A DNA stretch of 64,000 nt, from contig CALLUS010000021.1 of NCBI GenBank assembly GCA_938010435.1, positions 1 to 64,000 of the forward strand, given 5' to 3'. A model generated the notes under the pieces. The model saw only the letters and a program-made list of their open reading frames with translations. It was not told where the DNA came from and did not search any database. The translations under genes were made by a program, and so were the position numbers. This stretch comes from an uncultured Rhizobiaceae group bacterium (GTDB lineage: Bacteria; Pseudomonadota; Alphaproteobacteria; Rhizobiales; Rhizobiaceae). Below are positions 35,955-46,374 of this stretch, piece by piece. Position 1 is the first letter of the stretch. Each line of letters begins with the position of its first letter.

Positions 35955-37166
35955 ATGTCAAAAATCAAGGTAGAAAACCCACTGGTGGAGCTTGATGGCG
36001 ATGAAATGACCCGCATCATCTGGCAGTTTATCAAAGACAAACTGATCCATCCTTACCTCGACATCGATCTCAAATACTATGATCTTGGCATCCAAGCACG
36101 CGATGATACAGACGACCAAATTACAATTGATTCCGCTGAAGCCATCAAGAAATATGGCGCTGGTGTGAAATGCGCGACTATTACACCAGACGAAGATCGT
36201 GTTGAAGAATTCGGCCTGAAGAAAATGTGGCGTTCCCCAAACGGCACAATCCGTAACATCTTGGGCGGTGTTATTTTCCGTGAACCTATCATCATGCAAA
36301 ATGTACCTCGCCTTGTGCCAGGTTGGACCAAACCAATCATCGTTGGCCGTCATGCATTTGGTGATCAATATCGCGCAACAGATTTCCGCTTCCCTGGCCC
36401 GGGCAAAATCACCATGAAATTCGTGGGTGAAGACGGCACCGAACAAGATTATGACATTTTCGATGCACCCGCTTCTGGCGTTGCTATGGGCATGTACAAT
36501 TTGGACGAAAGCATCAAAGATTTTGCACGCGCTTCTATGAACTATGCGTTGCAGCGTGGCGTTCCTTGTTACCTGTCCACGAAAAACACAATTTTGAAAG
36601 CCTATGACGGCCAATTCAAAGACCTGTTTCAAGAAGTTTTCGACGCAGAATTCAAAGATAAATATGAAAAAGCCAAAATTTGGTATGAACACCGTTTGAT
36701 CGACGACATGGTTGCAGCCTCTTTGAAATGGTCTGGCGGCTATGTTTGGGCTTGTAAGAACTATGATGGCGACGTTCAGTCTGACATCGTCGCACAGGGC
36801 TTTGGTTCACTTGGCCTGATGACATCAGTCTTGATGACCCCGGACGGTAAGACTGTTGAATCTGAAGCTGCTCACGGAACAGTGACACGTCACTACCGCG
36901 CCCACCAAAAGGGTGAGGAGACTTCCACAAACTCCATCGCGTCGATTTTTGCTTGGACACGTGGCCTAGCCCACCGTGCGAAACTGGACGACAATGCAGA
37001 ATTGAAAGCCTTTGCGGACACTCTTGAGCGCGTTTGCATTGAGACTGTTGAAAGCGGCCACATGACCAAAGACCTGGCTTTGCTCATCGGCCCAGATCAG
37101 CCTTGGTTGTCTACGACCGGATTCCTCGACATGGTCGATACCAACTTGCAAACTGCGATGAGCTAA
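35955..37166 (+). CDS. icd: NADP-dependent isocitrate dehydrogenase
   Basis: This 403-residue TCA-cycle enzyme oxidises isocitrate to 2-oxoglutarate with NADP. It is the eukaryote-like dimeric type common in alphaproteobacteria: [23 protein letters not shown] (here in two parts, MSKIKVENP and [11 protein letters not shown]), the [12 protein letters not shown] substrate motif, [11 protein letters not shown] and [20 protein letters not shown] chose ATG 35955 behind AAAGGCGC; the frame extends to 35895. A terminator follows. Its product 2-oxoglutarate is also the carbon signal read by the PII protein encoded at 4117. Confidence 0.97.
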   Translation: MSKIKVENPLVELDGDEMTRIIWQFIKDKLIHPYLDIDLKYYDLGIQARDDTDDQITIDSAEAIKKYGAGVKCATITPDEDRVEEFGLKKMWRSPNGTIRNILGGVIFREPIIMQNVPRLVPGWTKPIIVGRHAFGDQYRATDFRFPGPGKITMKFVGEDGTEQDYDIFDAPASGVAMGMYNLDESIKDFARASMNYALQRGVPCYLSTKNTILKAYDGQFKDLFQEVFDAEFKDKYEKAKIWYEHRLIDDMVAASLKWSGGYVWACKNYDGDVQSDIVAQGFGSLGLMTSVLMTPDGKTVESEAAHGTVTRHYRAHQKGEETSTNSIASIFAWTRGLAHRAKLDDNAELKAFADTLERVCIETVESGHMTKDLALLIGPDQPWLSTTGFLDMVDTNLQTAMS

Positions 37167-37184
37167 TCGCACTTTACGGAATGC

Positions 37185-37217
37185 AAAAAAAGGGTGGCCC
37201 ATGAGCCGCCCTTTTTT
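37185..37217. terminator. Bidirectional terminator between icd and alaS
   Basis: Seven-base stem GGGTGGC/GCCGCCC (37192-37198, 37205-37211) with loop CCATGA, flanked by A6-7 on the left and T6 on the right, so it can end transcription of icd on plus and alaS on minus. Confidence 0.88.
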
Positions 37218-37243
37218 ATGAGCTAAAACAATTTGATACGTGC

Positions 37244-39892
37244 CTATCCAGCAAGGGCACTTTCAATATTCTTCAAAGCGTCTTCTAGCTTATCACCATC
37301 AGGCCCACCAGCTTGCGCCATATCCGGACGACCACCACCGCCCTTGCCACCCACAGCTTCAGAAGCAACGCGGACAAGATCCACGGCGTTGAATTTCTCA
37401 GTCAGATCAGCAGTGACGCCGACGACGATGGCTGCTTTGCCATCTTCTGACTTTGCAGCAAGTGCAATAACGCCAGACCCGATACGCTGTTTCTCTTCAT
37501 CCACGACGCCTTTGAGCTCTTTTGGGGAAATGCCTTCAACGATACGTCCTGAAAAAGAGAGATCGCCGATGGTTTTGGTTGCGGACGCCTCGCCTGCAGA
37601 GCCGCCTCCCATGGCAATGGATTTACGAGCGTCAGCCAGTTCGCGCTCAAGTTTTTTGCGATCTTCAATAAGAGCGGCAACACGGGTTGGCACATCAGCG
37701 GGGGCGGATTTTAAAACTGCAGCTGCTTCTCGCAATTTAGCATCTTGTGCCAGCAAATATTCGCGTGCCGCGTTGCCCGTCAGCGCTTCCACGCGGCGCA
37801 CACCGGACGACACTGCGCTTTCCCCTAGTAATGTGACTAATCCTATGTCACCCGTTTTTGAAACATGGGTTCCGCCACAGAGTTCTAATGACCAAGATTT
37901 ACACGCTTCATTTGTGCCCATGGACACAACGCGCACTTCATCACCGTATTTTTCACCGAATTGGGCTTGAGCGCCCAGTTCAATGGCATCATCCACCGCC
38001 ATAAGCGTGGTGGTAACATCACTGTTTTGCAGAATATATTGGTTCGACATTGTCGCGACACGTTCTAACTCATCGCCTTCCATAGGTTTTGGATGCGCAA
38101 AATCGAACCGCAAACGTTCGGGCGCCACGAGGGAGCCTTTTTGCGAAACGTGATCGCCCAAAACTTCTCGCAATGCTTCATGCACCAAATGGGTAGCAGA
38201 ATGGTTGGCCTGTAGTTTGGAACGTCGTGTGTGATCGACAATCAGCTCTGCGCCATCACCAACTGAGACAATTCCTTTGACCACTTTCCCAATATGAATA
38301 AACAGGCCGTCGGCCTTCTTCTTCACATCTGAAATTTTAATATGTGCATCAGGCGTTTGCAAAACACCCGCATCGCCCATTTGGCCACCCGACTCGCCGT
38401 AGAAAGGCGTTTGGTTCAAAACAACCACAACTTCATCGCCCGGTTTTACAGAGTTGGTCTCTTTCCCATCCACAAGAAGTGCAAGGACAGCGCCCTCGGC
38501 TTTTTCTGTTTCGTAACCGAGGAATTCTGTTGCACCGTGAGTTTCACGCAGCTTGAACCAAATGGCTTCATCTGCAGCGCCACCGGCCCCTTGCCACGAG
38601 GCACGTGCTTCCGCTTTTTGACGTTCCATAGCGATGTTGTACGCATCTACATCCACATCGATATCACGACGACGCAATGCGTCTTGGGTGAGATCGAGGG
38701 GAAACCCGAACGTATCGTAGAGTTTAAATGCCACTTCGCCGTCCAGACTGTCACCGGCATTCAAATCGGTCGTCGCCGTATCGAGCAGATCAAGGCCCCG
38801 GGATAATGTTTTGCGGAAGCGCGTTTCTTCCAGTTTCAAAGTCTCACTCATCAGCGCTTCATTGCGGCGCAGTTCCGGATAGGCATCGCCCATTTGGGAA
38901 ATAAGAGCTGGAACCAATTTCCACATCAACGGATCTTCAGCGCCCAATAAGCTCGCGTGGCGCATGGCGCGTCGCATAATGCGGCGAAGCACATAACCCC
39001 GGCCTTCATTGGATGGTAAAACCCCGTCAGCAATCAAGAACCCCGTTGCACGAAGGTGATCAGCGATCACACGGTGACTGGCGCGGGTGTCATCATTTGA
39101 CCCAACACCTGTCGCTTCTTCACTGGCACTGATTAAAGCTTTGAACAGATCGATCTCGTAATTGTCATGAGTTCCTTGAAGAACAGCAGCAACACGTTCA
39201 ATACCCATGCCCGTATCAATGGAAGGTTTGGGCAAATCAATACGTTCATCTGCAGACAGTTGTTCATACTGCATGAAGACGAGGTTCCAGATTTCAACGA
39301 ACCGGTCGCCATCTTCGTCAGCAGATCCCGGAGGTCCGCCCCAGATATGATCACCATGATCGAAGAAAATCTCTGAACAAGGACCGCAAGGGCCTGTATC
39401 TCCCATGGACCAAAAATTATCTGAGGTCGCGATCCGAATGATACGATCATCAGAAATACCAGCAATTTTCTTCCAAAGCGCGTGGGCTTCGTCGTCTGTG
39501 TGATAGATAGTGACGATGAGTTTGGCTGCGTCGATCCCAAACTCTTTTGTGAGTAGGTTCCAAGCCAGTTCAATAGCGTCTTCCTTGAAATAATCGCCAA
39601 AGGAAAAATTCCCCAGCATTTCAAAAAATGTGTGGTGACGAGCCGTATAACCCACATTATCGAGATCGTTGTGCTTGCCACCAGCACGCACACATTTTTG
39701 CGACGTTGCCGCACGTGTATAATCACGGGTTTCAAGCCCTGTGAACAGGTTTTTGAATTGAACCATTCCCGCTGCCGTGAACATGAGAGTCGGGTCATTG
39801 CGCGGAACCAATGGAGATGATTCTACTGCTGCGTGCCCGTTCTTTTCAAAGAAAGACAGGAAAGAAGAACGAATATCGTTGACGCCACTCAT
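37244..39892 (-). CDS. alaS: Alanyl-tRNA synthetase
   Basis: This 882-residue class II synthetase charges tRNA-Ala and hydrolyses misacylated tRNA. The N-terminal catalytic core has [21 protein letters not shown] and [17 protein letters not shown]. The editing domain has the zinc motif [13 protein letters not shown] and CGGTHV. The C-terminal glycine-rich dimerisation region ends [16 protein letters not shown]. The frame extends to 39964, but ATG 39892 ([15 protein letters not shown]) matches the family. recA lies 191 bases upstream on the same strand, the usual alphaproteobacterial order. Confidence 0.97.
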   Translation of the reverse strand: MSGVNDIRSSFLSFFEKNGHAAVESSPLVPRNDPTLMFTAAGMVQFKNLFTGLETRDYTRAATSQKCVRAGGKHNDLDNVGYTARHHTFFEMLGNFSFGDYFKEDAIELAWNLLTKEFGIDAAKLIVTIYHTDDEAHALWKKIAGISDDRIIRIATSDNFWSMGDTGPCGPCSEIFFDHGDHIWGGPPGSADEDGDRFVEIWNLVFMQYEQLSADERIDLPKPSIDTGMGIERVAAVLQGTHDNYEIDLFKALISASEEATGVGSNDDTRASHRVIADHLRATGFLIADGVLPSNEGRGYVLRRIMRRAMRHASLLGAEDPLMWKLVPALISQMGDAYPELRRNEALMSETLKLEETRFRKTLSRGLDLLDTATTDLNAGDSLDGEVAFKLYDTFGFPLDLTQDALRRRDIDVDVDAYNIAMERQKAEARASWQGAGGAADEAIWFKLRETHGATEFLGYETEKAEGAVLALLVDGKETNSVKPGDEVVVVLNQTPFYGESGGQMGDAGVLQTPDAHIKISDVKKKADGLFIHIGKVVKGIVSVGDGAELIVDHTRRSKLQANHSATHLVHEALREVLGDHVSQKGSLVAPERLRFDFAHPKPMEGDELERVATMSNQYILQNSDVTTTLMAVDDAIELGAQAQFGEKYGDEVRVVSMGTNEACKSWSLELCGGTHVSKTGDIGLVTLLGESAVSSGVRRVEALTGNAAREYLLAQDAKLREAAAVLKSAPADVPTRVAALIEDRKKLERELADARKSIAMGGGSAGEASATKTIGDLSFSGRIVEGISPKELKGVVDEEKQRIGSGVIALAAKSEDGKAAIVVGVTADLTEKFNAVDLVRVASEAVGGKGGGGRPDMAQAGGPDGDKLEDALKNIESALAG

Positions 39893-40028
39893 GAGGGTCG
39901 GCCTTTTGATCAAAAATCGATTGATGGTCTCATGGGTTTTGACCAGTTTTGAAAGATAATTCAACAGCCAGTTGAGGGGAGATTTAATTCATCCTGTTTG
40001 TGACCATTAAACGGGTGACTTAGAATGC

Positions 40029-40054
40029 AAAAAGGCCGCCTTCCGGCAGCCTTC
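40029..40054 (-). terminator. Rho-independent terminator of recA
   Basis: On the minus strand GGCTGCC-GGAA-GGCGGCC forms a seven-base stem with one G-T pair and a GGAA tetraloop, followed by T5. It lies 30 bases after the recA stop and separates recA from alaS. Confidence 0.88.
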
Positions 40055-40083
40055 GCATCTCATCAAAGAGAGTTTCGAATGGT

Positions 40084-41190
40084 TTACGCGTCTGATGCCG
40101 CTTCACCGAAATCAGGTTCTGAACCCTCTTCATCTTTGCCTGTGGGTTCATCGAGCAATTTCTCGCCGATCAGGCCTGCATTCTGTCTGATCTTGGTTTC
40201 AATTTCTTCAGCCGTTTCAGGGTTTTCTCGAAGATAGGTTTTGGCGTTCTCCCGTCCCTGCCCCAATCGCTGGCTGTCATAGGAAAACCATGAGCCAGAT
40301 TTTTCAACAATTCCGGCAGTTACCCCCAAATCAACCAATTCTCCCATCTTGGACACGCCTTCGCCATACATGATGTCAAATTCGACCTGTTTGAATGGAG
40401 GCGCCATTTTGTTTTTGACGACTTTGATACGTGTTTGGTTGCCCACGACTTCATCACGATCTTTGATCGCGCCAATACGGCGAATATCGAGACGAACGGA
40501 TGAATAGAATTTCAACGCATTACCACCCGTTGTGGTTTCTGGAGAGCCGAACATTACACCAATTTTCATACGAATTTGGTTGATGAAGATCACCATCGTA
40601 TTTGAACGAGAGATAGAAGCTGTGAGTTTGCGCAAAGCTTGGCTCATCAAACGTGCCTGCAAACCAGGAAGTGACGCACCCATTTCGCCTTCGATCTCAG
40701 CACGTGGCGTCAAAGCAGCTACAGAGTCGATGACAAGAATGTCACAAGCACCTGAACGCACGAGTGTATCCGTGATTTCCAAGGCTTGTTCGCCAGTGTC
40801 CGGTTGAGAGATCAGCAGATTTTCAAGATCAACGCCAAGTTTGCGGGCATAGACAGGGTCAAGCGCATGTTCCGCATCAACAAATGCGCAAATGCCGCCA
40901 TTCTTTTGGGCTTCTGCAATCGCATGAAGAGCCAGTGTTGTTTTGCCTGAAGATTCAGGACCATAGATTTCAATAATCCGGCCTTTTGGAAGACCACCTA
41001 CGCCCAACGCAATATCAAGGCCGAGGCAACCGGTTGAAATAGTTTCAATTTCGACGGCTTGCTCATTTGCTCCGAGTCGCATGATGGAGCCTTTACCAAA
41101 GGCTCTTTCAATCTGCCCCAGCGCCGCTTCAAGAGCTTTTGATTTGTCCACTTTATTTTCCTCGACCAATTTCAGGTTTGGTGCAGCCAT
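40084..41190 (-). CDS. recA: Recombinase RecA
   Basis: This 368-residue recombinase forms filaments on single-stranded DNA, exchanges strands and triggers LexA self-cleavage. Walker [13 protein letters not shown], the [11 protein letters not shown] segment, the loop [13 protein letters not shown], and [25 protein letters not shown] (quoted in part: [21 protein letters not shown]) are all present. The C-terminal tail is acidic. I chose ATG 41190 ([13 protein letters not shown]) with GGAATTC upstream. A near-consensus SOS box lies 51-65 bases before the start, so LexA control is likely. Confidence 0.98.
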   Translation of the reverse strand: MAAPNLKLVEENKVDKSKALEAALGQIERAFGKGSIMRLGANEQAVEIETISTGCLGLDIALGVGGLPKGRIIEIYGPESSGKTTLALHAIAEAQKNGGICAFVDAEHALDPVYARKLGVDLENLLISQPDTGEQALEITDTLVRSGACDILVIDSVAALTPRAEIEGEMGASLPGLQARLMSQALRKLTASISRSNTMVIFINQIRMKIGVMFGSPETTTGGNALKFYSSVRLDIRRIGAIKDRDEVVGNQTRIKVVKNKMAPPFKQVEFDIMYGEGVSKMGELVDLGVTAGIVEKSGSWFSYDSQRLGQGRENAKTYLRENPETAEEIETKIRQNAGLIGEKLLDEPTGKDEEGSEPDFGEAASDA

Positions 41191-41240
41191 TGTCGAATTC
41201 CTTATTTCACGGGTCATTGGGTGTTGCAATTTTTCCTTTT

Positions 41241-41255
41241 GTACCGCTTTTGTTC
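41241..41255 (-). promoter_or_regulatory. LexA (SOS) box upstream of recA
   Basis: In the recA direction this reads GAAC-AAAAGCG-GTAC, one base off the alphaproteobacterial LexA site GAAC-N7-GAAC (equivalently GTTC-N7-GTTC). Its position, 51 to 65 bases before recA, suits promoter overlap. Consensus knowledge is established; binding here is inferred. Confidence 0.6.
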
Positions 41256-41485
41256 TTTTTTGTAAATACCCATTTATCCAATTGAAATAATACGTTTATT
41301 TCATATTTAATCTATTTTTGTTCTCGTAAAACTTCAACATTTTGGAACATGAGAACAAACAGTGGTCTTTGTTTTTGTATTCAGCACTGCACTGTCGATT
41401 CGAATGAGACAGACTGCGACCGACTTGATTGAACGTAACACGTATGCGACGCGACCTCTATAGAATGTCGCTTGGGAGGTTTCAG

Positions 41486-42379
41486 ATGATCGTTGTTGCG
41501 GGAGCTGCCCACTTAGACAGATTGGGGCATACAGACGGCCCTGCTATTACGGACACCTCTAATCCGGGCTCGTTTAACAATACTTTGGGAGGCGCGGCTT
41601 TAAATGTGGCATCCCTTTTGGCCGCATTGGGCCAAGACGTTTTGGTGATAAGTTGTGTTGGTGATGATGCCGTGGGCCGCGATGTGATTGCAGGATTGAA
41701 GGCACGCGGTGCGGCCACACAGATTGCCACCCTGTCCGACCAACATTCTGCGACTTATACGGCCGTGGTCAACAACACTGGTGACCTGGTTATCGCGCTA
41801 GCTGATATGAAATGTTACGATCATTTCGATCCATCATTCGCCAAAGAAGGTTTGGCCAAACTTAGCACATCGGACTGGTTGTTGGTTGATGCCAACTTTC
41901 CAAGCACAGCACTTGAGGCGATGGTGGACACCGTGGATTGCAACATAGCAGCCATGACAGTCTCCAGCGCCAAAGCAAAACGCATTCATCCAATTTTGAA
42001 TAAAATCGATATATTGTTCACGAACCGAGCCGAGGCCGTAGCGCTAACAGGCTTGAGTGACGCAGCATCAAACGATGACATTATGACAGAATTTAAAAAT
42101 ATAGGCTTACCTGCCGCCGTGATGACCAATGGAGCAAACTCACTTCTTCTGTGGGATGGAAGTCGTTGCGAAGAAATATCCATCCCTCCTGCACAAATCA
42201 CAGATGTGACAGGTGCAGGTGATGGAATGGTTGCCGGTTGCCTCAATGATTTGATGGCGGAAAAAGGATTGAATGAAGCTGTGAAGACAGGCATATCCGC
42301 CGCACAGGCCGTTTTGCAGGTTTCCGGCCCTTATTTGCCTGACATCAAATCCATCATTGCAGACTCTAAGGACAATTAA
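41486..42379 (+). CDS. psuK: PfkB-family kinase, probable pseudouridine kinase
   Basis: This 297-residue ribokinase-like sugar kinase has the N-terminal GGAALNVASLLAALG motif (residues about 34-48) and the catalytic DVTGAGDGMVAG near 240. Because the next gene is a clear pseudouridine-5'-phosphate glycosidase starting with no gap, the substrate is most likely pseudouridine, phosphorylated before cleavage. I chose ATG 41486 behind GGGAGG, not the upstream codons of the frame. Sugar kinase specificity cannot be read from sequence alone, so the name rests on context. Confidence 0.85.
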   Translation: MIVVAGAAHLDRLGHTDGPAITDTSNPGSFNNTLGGAALNVASLLAALGQDVLVISCVGDDAVGRDVIAGLKARGAATQIATLSDQHSATYTAVVNNTGDLVIALADMKCYDHFDPSFAKEGLAKLSTSDWLLVDANFPSTALEAMVDTVDCNIAAMTVSSAKAKRIHPILNKIDILFTNRAEAVALTGLSDAASNDDIMTEFKNIGLPAAVMTNGANSLLLWDGSRCEEISIPPAQITDVTGAGDGMVAGCLNDLMAEKGLNEAVKTGISAAQAVLQVSGPYLPDIKSIIADSKDN

Positions 42380-43285
42380 GTGGACATCAAATTTTCGACT
42401 GCGGTTTTGGCAGCCCGTGACAACGGAACACCTTTGGTGGCATTGGAATCAACGATCATCACCCATGGCATGCCTTGGCCTCAAAATGTGGAAACCGCTC
42501 GGGGTGTGGAAGCCGTTATTCGCGCTCAAGGTGCGGAACCTGCCACAATAGCCGTTATCGATGGTGTCCTTCATATTGGCCTGGAAGATGTGCAACTGGA
42601 TACGCTCGGCCAGAACACGGATGTGATGAAGCTGTCACGCGCCGATTTTGCATTCGCTATGGCAAAGGGCAAAACGGGGTCCACCACGGTCGCTGCCACG
42701 ATGATCGCGGCCCACATGGCAGGCATTGCGGTGTTTGCAACCGGTGGCATCGGTGGCGTTCATAAAGGTGCTGAAACATCTTTTGATATATCGGCAGACT
42801 TGCTGGAACTGGCTCAAACCAATGTTGTCGTAGTGTGCGCAGGCGCAAAAGCTATTTTGGATTTGTCCAAGACGTTGGAAGTTTTGGAAACGCAAGGTGT
42901 CCCGGTCATTGGATATGGAACGGACGAGCTGCCAGCTTTCTGGTCACGCAGCAGTGGTTTGGCTGCCCCTCTGCGCTTGGATACGCCGGAAGAAATAGCC
43001 AAACACACACGTATGCGTTTGGAATGTGGCATTAAAGGCGGCACGTTAATTGCCAACCCTGTTCCTGAAATCAGCGAAATTTCAGCGCAAGAAATCAACG
43101 CTCACATTGCCCGCGCTCTTCAAGAAGCAGAAGATCAAGGTATTTCAGGGAAAAATGTGACACCATTTTTGCTGGGCCGCATGGTCGAATTGACTGATGG
43201 TGCAAGCTTGAAAACCAATATTGCGCTGATTGAAAATAATGCTACGTTGGCCGGAAAGATTGCCATTGCGCTCACCAGTGCATAG
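42380..43285 (+). CDS. psuG: Pseudouridine-5'-phosphate glycosidase
   Basis: This 301-residue enzyme splits pseudouridine 5'-phosphate into uracil and ribose 5-phosphate, recycling the modified nucleoside from RNA. The family hallmarks are VALESTIITHGMPWPQN, KGKTGSTTVAATM, VFATGGIGGVHKGAE (catalytic lysine and metal site) and ELPAFWSRSSG, all present. The GTG start at 42380 abuts the psuK stop codon, so translation is coupled. Together the two genes form the complete two-step pathway. Confidence 0.95.
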   Translation: MDIKFSTAVLAARDNGTPLVALESTIITHGMPWPQNVETARGVEAVIRAQGAEPATIAVIDGVLHIGLEDVQLDTLGQNTDVMKLSRADFAFAMAKGKTGSTTVAATMIAAHMAGIAVFATGGIGGVHKGAETSFDISADLLELAQTNVVVVCAGAKAILDLSKTLEVLETQGVPVIGYGTDELPAFWSRSSGLAAPLRLDTPEEIAKHTRMRLECGIKGGTLIANPVPEISEISAQEINAHIARALQEAEDQGISGKNVTPFLLGRMVELTDGASLKTNIALIENNATLAGKIAIALTSA

Positions 43286-43531
43286 TGCTTTTTATCGAAG
43301 GCACGTCAGTACCATCGAATACGCAATCCAGGCGCAATTGATGGTGCGAGTTTACCGCACTTTGCCCCAAAGTGAGCCCAACGCGATCACAATTACGCCA
43401 GATAGGTGTTTTTTTATCACTTGTCGCATCACTCAATTGCTAAAAGCTTGCTAAACTTCATTGATTAGCAAGTCTTTTGTTTTGTATTAATTGCACAACG
43501 GGGCCGCTTAGAATCAATTTTAGGGCTGACA

Positions 43532-44392
43532 GTGAACTTCACATCTTCTTTTAAGACAAAACTGTTTCGACAGTTTTCAATGCTCTTTATGGCGCTGACA
43601 GTGTTGTCGGCCTGTACAACATCATCCACTTTTAAGTCAGCTCCCTATTTACCACCGACACAACGCTATGCGGCGATTGTTGTTGATGTGAGTTCAGGCA
43701 AAGTTCTGCACAACACCAAGGCGGATGAAATTCGTTTTCCAGCGTCGCTCACTAAAATGATGACGATGTATATGATGTTTGATGCACTTTCGAAGCGTAA
43801 AGTCACACTCAATACGCCGATCCCCATTTCCAGACGCGCAGCTGCCCGCCCGGCTTCAAAGCTTTATCTCAAAGCTGGTTCCACGATCACTGTGAACAAA
43901 GCGATGGAATCTTTGGCGATAAAATCTGCAAACGATGTGGCTTATGCGGTAGCAGAATTTTTAGCTGGTTCTGAAAAAGCATTTGCTGACCGTATGACAT
44001 TTAAAGCGCGTTCCTTGGGCATGCGCTCCACCACATTCCGCAATGCATCTGGCCTGCCGGATAAGCGTCAGGTAACCACGGCGCGCGATATGGCCAAACT
44101 CGGTATCGCGCTGCGCAAACGCTTCCCGCAATATTATCACTATTTCGGAAAACGCACCTTTGCATTCAAAGGCCGCACAGTTCGCGGCCATAACCGTGTG
44201 CTTGGCACTGTACGTGGTGCTGATGGCATAAAAACGGGGTACACCCGCGCATCTGGTTTCAACCTTGTCACCTCAGTTCGTTATGGCGGACGCAACTTGG
44301 TTGGCGTGATTTTGGGTGAGAACTCCGGCCGCAGCCGCGACAAACACATGACCGAATTGATGAATTTTCACCTGAAGCGCCGCGCATTTTAA
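43532..44392 (+). CDS. D-alanyl-D-alanine carboxypeptidase lipoprotein
   Basis: This 286-residue low-molecular-weight penicillin-binding protein trims the terminal D-Ala of peptidoglycan stem peptides. The active serine is in FPASLTKMMTMY (SxxK), the second motif is KSANDVAYA (SAN) and the third KTG is in DGIKTGYTRASG. The signal peptide ends in a lipobox, TVLSAC, with the cysteine near residue 28, so the protein is probably lipid-anchored. Most DacA-type enzymes have a C-terminal beta domain and amphipathic anchor, which this shorter form lacks. The start is GTG 43532. Confidence 0.9.
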   Translation: MNFTSSFKTKLFRQFSMLFMALTVLSACTTSSTFKSAPYLPPTQRYAAIVVDVSSGKVLHNTKADEIRFPASLTKMMTMYMMFDALSKRKVTLNTPIPISRRAAARPASKLYLKAGSTITVNKAMESLAIKSANDVAYAVAEFLAGSEKAFADRMTFKARSLGMRSTTFRNASGLPDKRQVTTARDMAKLGIALRKRFPQYYHYFGKRTFAFKGRTVRGHNRVLGTVRGADGIKTGYTRASGFNLVTSVRYGGRNLVGVILGENSGRSRDKHMTELMNFHLKRRAF

Positions 44393-44457
44393 TCCCTACC
44401 CTTTGGTTTGTATCACAGGTAGATTGAGCCAGATTTCCATTCTGGTTCCCTTCTCCC

Positions 44458-45282
44458 ATGCAGCCTTCCCGCGACGTTTCCCGCCTTGTTGAAATTATGA
44501 CCGCATTGCGGACACCCGTCACCGGTTGTCCGTGGGATTTGGAACAAAATTTCCGTTCCATCACACCTTACACAATCGAAGAAGTGTATGAGGTCGTTGA
44601 TGCTATTGAACGGGGTGATATGGACGATCTGCGCGAAGAACTGGGCGACCTGCTTTTGCAGGTGATCTATCACTCCCAAATGGCCAGCGAAGAAAGCGCT
44701 TTTGACTTTGGCGATGTTGTCGAAGGTGTCACCAAGAAAATGATCCGTCGCCACCCCCATGTGTTTGGTGATGAAAAAGCCCGCACCGCAGGCATGGCTA
44801 AAGGGGCTTGGGAGCGGATCAAAGCGGTGGAAAAAGCTGAACAGGCAGCTCAAAGAACCGAAATGGGTTTGGCGCCAAAGGGTGAAAAGCAATCGCTGCT
44901 GGACGATGTGCCACCAACCATGCCCGCGATCATTGAAGCCGTAAAACTTCAGCACAAAGCTTCAAAGGTTGGGTTTGATTGGAATGATCCAAAAGCGGTT
45001 CTTGCCAAGATTCGTGAAGAGCTGGATGAGATGGAGGCAGAGATTGATCGTAAAGACACCAGCGCCATTGAAGATGAATTGGGTGATGTTTTGTTTGCTT
45101 TGACTAATCTCGGGCGACATTTAGACATCGACCCGGAAAGCGCCCTACGCGGCACCAATGGTAAATTCAGGAAAAGATTCAATTATATCGAGCAACATAT
45201 TGGTTCAAAAGGCCAAACTATGGAAAGTGCCGATCTCGATACGCTGGAAGGTTTGTGGCAAGAAGCGAAGATGGAAGACTAA
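44458..45282 (+). CDS. mazG: Nucleoside triphosphate pyrophosphohydrolase MazG
   Basis: This 274-residue house-cleaning enzyme hydrolyses NTPs to NMP and pyrophosphate. It has two MazG domains in tandem. The first has CPWDLEQNFRSITPYTIEE and the metal-binding EELGDLLLQVIYHSQMA; the second has VGFDWNDPKAVLAKIREELDE and EDELGDVLFALTNLGRHL. These are the EExxE and ExxD motifs. RRHPHVFGDE is also conserved. Start ATG 44458; there is no strong ribosome site. It is a single gene. Confidence 0.96.
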   Translation: MQPSRDVSRLVEIMTALRTPVTGCPWDLEQNFRSITPYTIEEVYEVVDAIERGDMDDLREELGDLLLQVIYHSQMASEESAFDFGDVVEGVTKKMIRRHPHVFGDEKARTAGMAKGAWERIKAVEKAEQAAQRTEMGLAPKGEKQSLLDDVPPTMPAIIEAVKLQHKASKVGFDWNDPKAVLAKIREELDEMEAEIDRKDTSAIEDELGDVLFALTNLGRHLDIDPESALRGTNGKFRKRFNYIEQHIGSKGQTMESADLDTLEGLWQEAKMED

Positions 45283-45382
45283 AGCATCGCTCCATAAATC
45301 TGCACCATTAATCGCGCCAAGTTTACGAATTTGATGCGTGCTTTCTTGTCTTATTTAAATGGCGATGTGCTCTAAACGCAAA

Positions 45383-45410
45383 CACCCCGCCGGCCGGAAC
45401 CAACGGGGTG
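45383..45410 (-). terminator. Rho-independent terminator of the EF-hand gene
   Basis: Minus strand: CACCCCG, 14-base loop, CGGGGTG, then TTTGCGTTT. It is 36 bases downstream of the EF-hand stop codon. No T-run exists on the plus strand, so it is not obviously the mazG terminator. Confidence 0.7.
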
Positions 45411-45417
45411 CGCAACA

Positions 45418-45439
45418 TTCCTGAATGAATTCAGGAATA
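45418..45439. repeat. Perfect nine-base inverted repeat
   Basis: ATTCCTGAA-TGAA-TTCAGGAAT lies between the EF-hand stop codon and its terminator. In RNA it forms a nine-base hairpin with a four-base loop, which could protect the 3' end of the short transcript. Confidence 0.6.
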
Positions 45440-45445
45440 CATGTT

Positions 45446-45670
45446 TTAGCCAGCAGTGGCTGCAGCGAACTCTTCCGCATTCAGCGCACCATCCTGGTCG
45501 GTATCAGCAGCTTTGAACTGCTCTTCCGTCCAAGGCAAACCAGCTGCTGCCGCTTCTTCCATGGTTACGCCACCATTGCTGTCTGCATCCACAGTTTCAA
45601 ATGATGCCTGCGCAAATGATGTGCCGGCAGTGAAAGCTGTGATTGCGAGTGCTGCGATAAGTTTTTTCAT
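45446..45670 (-). CDS. Small secreted EF-hand calcium-binding protein
   Basis: This 74-residue protein has a signal peptide (1-20, KKLIAALAITAFTAGTSFA) and two EF-hand loops: DADSNGGVTMEE (about 28-39) and DTDQDGALNAEE (about 55-66), both with Asp at positions 1, 3 and usually 5 and Glu at 12, sufficient for calcium binding. I chose ATG 45670 behind AAGGAG, seven bases away; the longer frame to 45736 lacks support. Small periplasmic EF-hand proteins are common in alphaproteobacteria with unknown roles, often calcium buffering. Confidence 0.88.
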   Translation of the reverse strand: MKKLIAALAITAFTAGTSFAQASFETVDADSNGGVTMEEAAAAGLPWTEEQFKAADTDQDGALNAEEFAAATAG

Positions 45671-45861
45671 ATTCTTACTCCTTAGTGTTAAATGTTCGCG
45701 GGGATTGCGAACTACCCGCTGAAATGGGGGAAACACTTCAGCGAATAAGGAGAGGTTGGCGGCACAGTCTGGCCGAATTCAGAACCGCAAAGACACATTG
45801 CGTTTCATCACGAAATATGGGTTTTTGTAACGAAAATCTTGAAGTGGAAACTAAAAATCTT

Positions 45862-46374
45862 ATGAGGCGCGTCATGGTGATCGGCGGATCGGGTTCAGGA
45901 AAAAGTACTTTTGCGCGCAGACTTGGGACAGTTACTTCACTACCAGTCATCCACCTTGATCAGCTAAACTGGGAATCGGGCTGGGTACAAAAACAGGGCG
46001 AAGTAGCAGCCAAGTTGGGCCGAGAGGCTGCAGCGCAAGACAGGTGGATTATTGAGGGTAATTATTCAATCACATTTGCAGAACGTATCGCGCGCGCTGA
46101 CACAATTATCTTTCTCGACTTCCCTGCTCTAATTCGGGTTTGGCGAGTATTGTTGCGTATGTTCAAATTCCGTGGTCAAACACGTTCTGACTTAGCACCA
46201 GATTGTCCAGAACGCATCGACCTGACATTTTTACCTTGGGTTTGGAGTTACTCAAAACGTGGTGGTCGAGCGCGGGCTTTCAAAATCCTGAACGATTACA
46301 AAAGTCAAAAGCGGACAATATGCTTCAACTCGAACATCGCTATTGATAAATTTATCAATGAAGCCATTGTTTAG
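45862..46374 (+). CDS. P-loop adenylate kinase-like protein, FlaR type
   Basis: This 170-residue P-loop protein has Walker A in VMVIGGSGSGKSTFAR at residues about 4-19, then a hydrophobic strand with LDQLNW and the RWIIEGNYS segment. It resembles the adenylate-kinase-like group often labelled 'DNA topology modulation protein FlaR'. The likely activity is small-molecule or nucleotide phosphorylation, but the substrate is unknown. I chose ATG 45862 because the fold starts right there; an ATG at 45817 and earlier frame are possible. Its TAG stop overlaps the hflX stop by four bases. Confidence 0.75.
   Translation: MRRVMVIGGSGSGKSTFARRLGTVTSLPVIHLDQLNWESGWVQKQGEVAAKLGREAAAQDRWIIEGNYSITFAERIARADTIIFLDFPALIRVWRVLLRMFKFRGQTRSDLAPDCPERIDLTFLPWVWSYSKRGGRARAFKILNDYKSQKRTICFNSNIAIDKFINEAIV

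Noticed and set aside
43286-43531. Possible small RNA or gene between psuG and the carboxypeptidase gene
   Set aside because: No promoter-terminator pair, conserved fold or credible frame was seen.
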